Assembly: GCA_035591015.1 (NCBI GenBank)
Contig: JAXIUW010184181.1
Location: 1-12,500 of the forward strand
Origin: Cephalothrix simula
Lineage: Eukaryota > Nemertea > Palaeonemertea > Archinemertea > Cephalotrichidae
Reading direction: 5' to 3'
DNA: 12,500 nucleotides
Shown: positions 10,401 to 12,500 of the stretch, piece by piece
How positions within the stretch are numbered: position 1 is the stretch's first letter
Layout of the letters: each line of letters begins with the position of its first letter
Notes under the pieces: generated by a model
What the model was told of the DNA's origin: nothing
Databases searched by the model: none
What the model saw: only the letters and a program-made list of their open reading frames with translations
Program-made: the position numbers and the translations under genes

Positions 10401-11642
10401 GCTCCGTGGCACAATGGATAAACCGTCGAGAGGTCCCGGGTTCGATTCTCGGTAGGGCCATGGGGCGAAGCCACAGTGTATAAAATGCGGCACGTTAAAG
10501 ATCCCTGGATCATTCGAGAACAGTCTATACCCTGATAAATAAGCCAACTGTATTGTATCGATTATGATATTGAATTTCATGTGGGAGGGTTCTTATCGAT
10601 ATTCAAGGGAAAATACACAGTCACGAATAGGTAATGAGAGATATTCAGGTAAACACGGTGAACTAAACTAAAGCGAACAATGATCCGACAAACATATCAC
10701 TTTAACAGCATAAATAAGCCTATATTTTTGAAGGACGACTGTTAATAATATCGATTATGATATGGCCTGATTTAACGCGTGCAAAATATTCATGTTTATA
10801 TTGAAATTAGACAATTAACGACATGTTTAATAGATCGTATGATATCATTAAAAATAGTACACAGATATCGCTCTACTACATGGACATGACTTGTAAATAA
10901 AGCCAAAAAATTATAACAATAAAAGGTAGTTTTTTTCCTAAACATTCACAATAGTTCAAAGGCAGAGGCGGACGTGGTCCCGAAAAATGGGAGTCTGTGT
11001 GGGTCTATTGTAGGTCGGCCTAGAGGCGTCCCCCAGTTCCCACGGCGTGGGCTCCAAGGGCGATTGAAGCCAAACGATTTTAGGGGTATCTAACGCAAAA
11101 AATGAGGCCTGGAAAGCCCAATTTTGATCCTAAAACTATTTTTTTCCACCTGCCCATTTCAATAAAAATCAGGAAGCATTCATCGGCTTACATAAAACAA
11201 TGTATTTTATCAGCGCGGATTATTCGGTCACGACGGGGAGTGGGATGTAGTTAAAGTCACTTCGGCCGGATGTCAGGTCTGGATGCATTGTCGTAACTTA
11301 AATACATTTATTTTTAGACTGGTTACGATTTTTTTAAAATAAGTAACAACAAAAATGGTGCTCCTCTTATGTCATGAATATACTAGGACAAAAATCTGTA
11401 CGGACAATGATCACAGCCACACCGGGGGTTCAAAAGGAGACTATATATCTACGGTAGGGACCTAGACAAAAAAGAGAAATCACTGCCCCCCCTCATAGGT
11501 TTATGTTTACCTTTAAATTTGTTTCTCCATCTAAATTAGCAGTTGTAATATAGCATTTCCCATCATCTTCTTCATGTGACGCCAGCATCACAAGATCACA
11601 TGGAAAACCTTGGTTCATTTGTACCCGTACGATATCCCCAAC
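1263..11642 (-). CDS. ATP11: P4-ATPase (ATP11-type phospholipid flippase), internal part, nine exons
   Basis: P4-ATPases use ATP to move phospholipids, in the ATP11 class mainly phosphatidylserine and phosphatidylethanolamine, from the outer to the cytosolic leaflet, usually with a CDC50/TMEM30 subunit. Seen here: nine minus-strand exons with GT-AG borders and matching phases join into 417 codons without a stop. In order of the fragment: VGDIVRV (1-7), actuator DGET (E40), IECQQP (68-73), LLLRGA-like (103-107), VYTG-like segment (119-122), TM3 about 147-166, TM4 about 197-216 with PISL at 209-212, [11 protein letters not shown] (245-255), DKTGTLT with the phosphorylated Asp at 262, SSPDE (357-361) and LEFD (400-403). 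The family is usually about 1,100-1,200 residues, so roughly a third is present and both ends leave the window. Class VI is preferred because of IECQQP, CSING and [19 protein letters not shown]8-type genes differ at these sites. Which of ATP11A, B or C is closest cannot be decided. Confidence 0.95.
1406..1887 (-). other. Flippase intron h-i
   Basis: GT-AG intron of 482 bases (donor gtaggt, acceptor tttttcag). Apart from the 25-bp tandem pair I see nothing in it. Confidence 0.85.
1612..1661 (+). repeat. Tandem pair of 25-bp units
   Basis: The unit atgttcaaatggYtatt followed by eight variable A-rich bases occurs twice head to tail (1612-1636, 1637-1661). It is intronic, between flippase exons h and i. 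Confidence 0.65.
1888..2069 (-). CDS. ATP11: Flippase exon h: nucleotide-binding domain, SSPDE
   Basis: This exon has 60 codons plus two bases. It starts [18 protein letters not shown], matching the ATP11 block FFxAxSLCHTVxV, passes a polar, Asn-rich insert (NQNES ... LNNNND), and ends [22 protein letters not shown] is the first conserved motif of the P4 nucleotide-binding domain. The acceptor is tcttttag and the donor gtaggt. It joins exon g across the largest intron of the window in phase 0. Confidence 0.93.
2208..2500 (-). pseudogene. Non-LTR retrotransposon reverse transcriptase relic
   Basis: Minus-strand translation shows two reverse-transcriptase blocks in one frame: [19 protein letters not shown] (about 2455-2398), the form of motif A in CR1/Jockey-like non-LTR elements, and [18 protein letters not shown] (about 2279-2226), their motif B region. 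Between and after them are in-frame stops (one TGA and several TAA, then TAG). The catalytic Asp of motif A is Glu here. No FADD/YADD block could be found beyond 2208. It is therefore a dead fragment. It breaks off near 2500, where an inverted-repeat element begins. The exact clade cannot be settled by eye. Confidence 0.8.
2511..2901. mobile_element. 391-bp element with 47-bp terminal inverted repeats (MITE-like)
   Basis: The left end (2511-2558) begins aatgggctttaacgaaat and the right end (2901-2855), read on the other strand, begins aatgggtcttaacgaaac. Over 47 bases they differ at 5 positions by my alignment, about 89% identity. No coding sequence is credible inside (the two overlapping short frames at 2592-2862 resemble nothing). 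No clear target-site duplication was seen. It abuts the reverse-transcriptase relic and may have truncated it. Confidence 0.75.
2846..2890 (+). repeat. Three tandem 15-bp units
   Basis: Three copies of gattccRggtttt plus two variable bases stand head to tail and form part of the right terminal repeat of the element above. The left end has fewer clear units, so the right end may have gained one. Confidence 0.7.
3224..3237 (+). promoter_or_regulatory. Candidate 3' splice site before ankyrin ATG
   Basis: The T-rich stretch cgttttgattttag ends in AG 25 bases before the ankyrin start codon and has no further AG until the short leader. This is what an acceptor joining a non-coding first exon would look like. 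No matching donor or first exon was identified, so this is inference only. Confidence 0.3.
3263..4417 (+). CDS. Ankyrin-repeat protein, 384 residues, nested in flippase intron
   Basis: Single open frame of 384 codons. Residues 1-36 are very acidic and rich in Asp, Ser and Glu. Ankyrin-like units of about 33 residues follow from about 70: 70-99, 103-134, 137-167, 170-200, 203-225 (short), 229-259, 262-297, with weaker ones near 302-325 and 340-365. HYAV and PLH...A cores and the AxxLLxxGxxI pattern are visible, best in units three, four and six. There is no signal peptide or membrane span, so a cytosolic or nuclear protein-protein binding role is likely; partner and pathway are unknown. The ATG at 3263 is in good context (G at -3 and +4) and sits 25 bases after an acceptor-like ttttgattttag, so a spliced 5' leader is possible. 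The gene lies wholly inside an intron of the minus-strand flippase. The last codons (VFTFP) form a pyrimidine tract ending in tag, so the true 3' end may differ. Confidence 0.85.
   Translation: MAEPESDSNGSADDSCDNVFDESFDNDFERDVDSDWLIELRNTITDSDCCTVISNGIESGIRLDILDDIEGNAILYATKMGFAESVKLLIENKCDIDNVTVFGEYPVKTAIIANKDAAITKQLLDAGCRIDVKDERGMYPIHYAVETNSQEIVKLFHEFGLDLNKEYEFGETILHYAVRNRKKEIVELLISLNCNLEPIDKLGKTALNYAIDSGDSEISSLFPVALRNGNTPLHQAVESLDINKVISLAKTKSLNAVNINKQSALDLLVFNYKNITEEPYAKEIAIILLNAGIVLNSDRYNLNALETAGIKNNDINFLKFVIKSFSVIKKFEEQPAKICEKLVYLAAECLCFDLLEFLMGIKVEENELLSFHMAKIVSMVFTFP
5009..5170 (-). CDS. ATP11: Flippase exon g: phosphorylation site DKTGTLT
   Basis: This exon has 54 whole codons, phase 0 at both ends. 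It begins [15 protein letters not shown]. The aspartate (codon 5152-5150) is the residue phosphorylated in every P-type ATPase. [15 protein letters not shown] follows and resembles the ATP11 signature MxFxxCSINGxKY. The rest ([22 protein letters not shown]) is in the part of the family that varies most. The acceptor is attatag and the donor gtaagt. A plus-strand frame of 114 codons over this exon is only its antisense shadow. Confidence 0.95.
5171..5903 (-). other. Flippase intron f-g
   Basis: GT-AG intron of 733 bases. Half of it is the nested palindromic region. Three tgcgca-centred hexamers lie at about 5304-5356; their meaning is unknown. Confidence 0.85.
5453..5821. repeat. Nested inverted-repeat region built on ttgaccttaaagtcaa
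   Basis: The near-palindrome ttgaccttaaagtcaa or its reverse appears four times: about 5453-5468, 5579-5591, 5686-5700 and 5805-5821. The inner pair extends into arms of about 45 bases (caaagatgg...ccatat...attctca at 5579-5622 against 5653-5700 on the other strand) around a loop of some 30 bases. The outer pair faces inward at the edges. This is the build of a MITE or of one palindromic element inside another. It lies in the intron between flippase exons f and g. Confidence 0.65.
5904..6019 (-). CDS. ATP11: Flippase exon f: post-TM4 segment to ELGQ
   Basis: Exon of 116 bases: two bases of a split codon plus 38 codons. It begins [10 protein letters not shown] and ends [13 protein letters not shown], the invariant stretch just before the phosphorylation site in P4-ATPases. 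The acceptor is ttttttcag; the donor gtaaaa is followed directly by an in-frame continuation into intron, which explains a longer open frame there. The middle ([16 protein letters not shown]) is the variable part and has two possible N-glycosylation-type motifs, which by topology would be cytosolic and therefore unused. Confidence 0.95.
6020..6581 (-). other. Flippase intron e-f
   Basis: GT-AG intron of 562 bases (donor gttagt). Frames on both strands at 6133-6396 are open by chance and carry no family signature. No repeat was recognised. Confidence 0.85.
6582..6663 (-). CDS. ATP11: Flippase exon e: TM4 with PISL motif
   Basis: Exon of 82 bases: 27 codons plus one base. It reads [20 protein letters not shown], almost the textbook TM4 of P4-ATPases. 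In this family PISL replaces the PEGL of ion pumps, and this helix takes part in lipid translocation. The acceptor is atttcag and the donor gttagt. The final G joins AA of the next exon to make the Glu of the conserved [10 protein letters not shown] junction. Confidence 0.95.
6664..6978 (-). other. Flippase intron d-e
   Basis: This is the shortest intron seen, 315 bases, with a strong donor gtaagt and acceptor tatttcag. Nothing else was recognised in it. Confidence 0.85.
6979..7117 (-). CDS. ATP11: Flippase exon d: TM3 and following loop
   Basis: This exon of 139 bases holds one base of a split codon plus 46 codons. It encodes [20 protein letters not shown], a hydrophobic helix at the place of TM3, then GMKYYM and a loop with WYIPPES; relatives have a similar W-Y-containing extracellular loop. 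The acceptor is ttctttcag and the donor gtaagt. It joins in phase 0 to the TM4 exon. Confidence 0.93.
7118..7993 (-). other. Flippase intron c-d
   Basis: GT-AG intron of 876 bases. The part 7200-7560 is richer in G+C than its surroundings and carries a 112-codon plus-strand frame with no recognisable family; it is more likely a repeat. Positions 7348-7392 resemble the loop of the foldback element (cccataaactatayatt...agaaa.gg). The hairpin with its third copy fills the rest. Confidence 0.75.
7593..7642. repeat. Hairpin, 15-bp stem with one mismatch
   Basis: The arms ccaagaggtttgatg (7593-7607) and catcaaaccccttgg (7628-7642) can pair at 14 of 15 positions around a loop of 20 bases. A third copy, caaggggtttgatga, is at 7839-7853 and forms a perfect 15-base inverted pair with 7627-7641. 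Whether this is the end of a small transposon or a structured site is open; no target duplication was seen. Confidence 0.5.
7994..8075 (-). CDS. ATP11: Flippase exon c: stalk before TM3
   Basis: Short exon of 82 bases with split codons at both ends (phase 1 in, phase 2 out). It reads [16 protein letters not shown] and then a basic stretch ending FSRVER. This matches the ATP11 block VYTGMETKMALNYKSK...VEK that precedes TM3. The acceptor is ttacag and the donor gtaagtc. The last AG joins the first A of the next exon to give AGA (Arg), so the segment before the membrane helix reads RVERMMN where vertebrate relatives have AVEKSMN. Confidence 0.93.
8751..8850 (+). repeat. Dispersed repeat family 2, copy 1
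   Basis: Aligns with gaps to 9970-10055. Shared in order are aaaaagc.cagg.atga.tgtccc, atga..tcct, atgatttgt, aag.gga.caaa and atccctag/acgg. Identity is modest, roughly two thirds by eye. Its class is unknown. Confidence 0.4.
8941..9141 (+). repeat. Dispersed repeat family 1, copy 2
   Basis: This is the partner of the copy at 142-331: aggttaagatgc, catgacgtcacaaaatcc, ggtcagcg, gcggccgaag and catatggggttgcagtggcc follow in the same order. It ends about 40 bases from the exon b donor, so on the flippase transcript it starts almost at the 5' end of the intron. Confidence 0.6.
9182..9395 (-). CDS. ATP11: Flippase exon b: end of actuator domain, stalk to TM3
   Basis: This is the longest exon, 71 codons plus one base. 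The acceptor lies after a good pyrimidine tract (ttcatctttttcag) and the donor is gtaagt. It begins TH(F)CVPET, continues through IECQQP and DLYRFVGRI, and carries [18 protein letters not shown] before the donor, in the order and spacing expected of ATP11 proteins. The first codons continue DGETNLK of the preceding exon with no shift. A dispersed repeat ends about 40 bases beyond the donor, and a TA-flanked inverted-repeat element ends about 50 bases before the acceptor, so the exon sits between two insertions. Confidence 0.95.
9446..9865. mobile_element. 420-bp TA-flanked inverted-repeat element (Tc1/mariner-like MITE)
   Basis: The left end starts tgagatgaaaaccgtccta. The right end on the opposite strand starts tgagatgaaagccgtccta. 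The similarity runs about 50 bases with roughly 7 mismatches. Both outer edges carry TA (9444-9445 and 9866-9867), the target-site form of Tc1/mariner-type transposons. No transposase is inside, so it is a non-autonomous element. Internally two direct copies of tagatcgYttttaatt and an inverted ccaattaaaag are visible. It lies about 50 bases upstream (in gene sense) of the exon b acceptor. Confidence 0.8.
9970..10055 (+). repeat. Dispersed repeat family 2, copy 2
   Basis: Partner of 8751-8850 in the same orientation; it has lost about 14 bases by small gaps. Its best block is atgatttgtcaagtgg followed by aaatcccta. It lies between the TA-flanked element and the SINE. Confidence 0.4.
10397..10573 (+). 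mobile_element. tRNA-derived SINE
   Basis: The head 10401-10460 is tRNA-like. It has an A box tggcacaatgg (10407-10417), a B box ggttcgattct (10439-10449) and a closing ggtagggcc that would pair with a tRNA 5' end. The gap between the boxes is about 21 bases against some 32 in a tRNA, so the anticodon arm is damaged and this is not a working tRNA gene. The body holds gcacgttaaagatccctgg followed by attcgagaacag, a cgttaaagaNccc pattern I associate with widely spread animal SINE bodies (recalled, not checked). The minus-strand frames across it are the usual artefact of reading a tRNA-like sequence. Confidence 0.75.
10708..10762 (+). repeat. Second copy of the SINE tail
   Basis: The stretch ataaataagcc ... 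gactgttaataata tcgattatgatat repeats, with an insertion, the 3' end of the SINE at 10536-10573 (ataaataagccaactgt ... tatcgattatgatat). It is probably a truncated second insertion or a local duplication of the tail. Confidence 0.55.
11511..11642 (-). CDS. ATP11: Flippase exon a: actuator domain with DGET
   Basis: This exon has 44 whole codons (phase 0 in, phase 0 out). It reads VGDIVRV at its start and ends [12 protein letters not shown]. The DGET glutamate (fragment residue 40, codon 11525-11523) corresponds to the residue that drives dephosphorylation of the aspartyl-phosphate intermediate. FPCDL, the other conserved block of this part of the actuator domain, is at residues 13-17. The acceptor reads ctctgtag and the donor gtaaac. 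In relatives the preceding residues end in R-K-L; that exon was not found to the right within the window. Confidence 0.95.
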
Positions 11643-11825
11643 CTACAGAGAAATACCAAAAAATTACGTAAACATAATTTTTAACAGGATCATAGCCATG
11701 ATAGCCTCGATAGCTCAGTAAGTTTATCCAGTTAATACTACATAATGGATGAGACATGACTTGATGTTAGCTAAACGCCCCCACCCCCTCGGTTTGTCTA
11801 TAAGGGCTATAGAACCCCCCTAACC

Positions 11826-12214
11826 TATATATCATTGGAAAGCACATGCTAAAGAGGAAGCCAGATTGTAGTTTTATGTCGCTACAACCACCTGGTGGAG
11901 GATACTACCACCGCCTGTGGAAGGCGCTACAACCACCTTGTGGAGGGTGGTGGTTAAAAATTTTCAAAATAAATAGCCAAAAATCAGCAAATTATTGATT
12001 TTTTTATATTTTTGGAACACAGTATAATAGGAAGCCCCATAAACTATACATTGATAGAAAAGGCAAGGATAATGGTGGTTGAAAAATCAATAATTAGCTG
12101 ATTTTCGGCTACTTCATTTGGACATTTTTAACCACCACCCTCCACCAGATGGTGGTCGAGACATTAAACTACAATCTCGCTTCCTCATTTTGCATGCGCT
12201 TTCTAATGATATAC
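11826..12214. mobile_element. Foldback element with long inverted arms
   Basis: The left arm (about 11826-12003) and right arm (about 12214-12079, opposite strand) share tatatcattRgaaagc, cagattgtagtttWatgtc, ggagggtggtggttaaaaat and atcagcWaattattgattttt in the same order. They differ mainly by an extra stretch of about 50 bases in the left arm, where the gctacaaccacc...tgtggagg unit is doubled (11881 and 11926). The loop holds cccataaactatacatt. No coding capacity was seen. The ends do not show a clear target duplication. Confidence 0.7.
11878..11950 (+). repeat. Duplicated unit in foldback left arm
   Basis: The stretch cgctacaaccaccNtgtggagg occurs at 11880-11900 and again at 11925-11946, separated by ggatactaccaccgcctgtgg, which is itself a diverged, partly self-complementary version. 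The right arm has only one such unit, so this looks like a copy gain after the arms formed. Confidence 0.6.
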
Positions 12215-12500
12215 ACAACTGGCTGGAAAAATTGTCGGAGGAGCGACCACAAAGGGCTCCCCCCCCCTAAGTCATCTATTCGTAACATGAACCTAGGAAA
12301 ACTAAACATTTTTGAAAAGTCTCGGGATGAAATTTGGCCCAGCGGCAAAAATGTGAATTTCGACTTCTGGGTACAGCGAAATTGGTAGCAGATTGGTAAA
12401 AATGGAGGGTGGAAATGAACTCGGCGCACCATGTTTAGTTTATATGGGCCATTTTGATCATCAAAATAACACCTTATGACGTCATTTTGATGACGTCATC

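Larger units (their letters stand above)
9396..11510 (-). other. Flippase intron a-b
   Basis: GT-AG intron of 2,115 bases. It holds the TA-flanked element, family 2 copy 2, a run of 14 C (10274-10287), the SINE and its tail copy. From 10770 to 11510 I recognise nothing; the stretch 10960-11060 is relatively G+C rich. Confidence 0.8.
11643..12500. other. Right flank: flippase intron, no exon seen
   Basis: Upstream of exon a. It holds the foldback element and, at its very end, two copies of tgacgtca (12476-12483 and 12491-12498). Frames at 12149-12432 on both strands look random. The exon that should precede VGDIVRV (ending near R-K-L in relatives, after TM2) was not found here. Confidence 0.6.

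Noticed and set aside
10401-10460. Functional tRNA gene
   Set aside because: The A and B boxes are too close together, no anticodon stem can be formed, and the acceptor ends pair poorly.
10161-10580. Minus-strand frames with ESNPGP / ENRTRDL
   Set aside because: These strings are the translation of the tRNA-like B-box region of the SINE, a known artefact in databases.
11708-11725. A-box-like gatagctcagtaag as a tRNA or SINE head
   Set aside because: No B box at a suitable distance and no acceptor pairing.
12149-12432. Frames of 79 and 87 codons on both strands
   Set aside because: Both overlap the foldback right arm and each other, with no domain.

Overview
The window looks like nuclear DNA of an animal, probably an invertebrate with an AT-rich, repeat-laden genome. 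Three things point there: a gene cut into short exons by GT-AG introns of about 0.3 to 2.9 kb; decayed non-LTR retrotransposon, tRNA-derived SINE and inverted-repeat transposon sequences in the introns; and two animal-type protein families. I cannot name the species or phylum. Nothing prokaryotic or viral was seen.

The main gene runs right to left on the minus strand and fills nearly the whole window. It is the middle part of a class VI (ATP11-type) P4-ATPase, a phospholipid flippase. I joined nine exons by hand: 11642-11511, 9395-9182, 8075-7994, 7117-6979, 6663-6582, 6019-5904, 5170-5009, 2069-1888 and 1405-1263. All splice phases agree and give 417 codons plus one base with no stop. The piece runs from the actuator domain (VGDIVRV, DGET) through membrane segments 3 and 4 (PISL in the fourth) and the phosphorylation site DKTGTLT into the nucleotide-binding domain (SSPDE, LEFD). 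No exon is longer than 214 bases, so single-frame ORF scanning misses the gene. The 5' exons (N terminus, TM1-2) should lie beyond the right edge. The 3' exons (rest of the N and P domains, TM5-10) should lie beyond the left edge.

The largest intron of that gene (5008-2070) holds a second gene on the opposite strand: an apparently intronless reading frame (3263-4417, plus) for a 384-residue ankyrin-repeat protein with an acidic N terminus. The same intron carries a stop-ridden reverse-transcriptase relic (2208-2500) next to a 391-bp terminal-inverted-repeat element (2511-2901).

The other introns hold repeats: a 420-bp TA-flanked inverted-repeat element (9446-9865), a tRNA-derived SINE (10397-10573) with a second tail copy nearby, a nested palindromic region (5453-5821), a foldback element (11826-12214), and two dispersed repeat families, each seen twice. 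The flippase would act in plasma or endosomal membranes with a CDC50-type subunit. The ankyrin gene has no evident functional tie to it, and their link is positional only.
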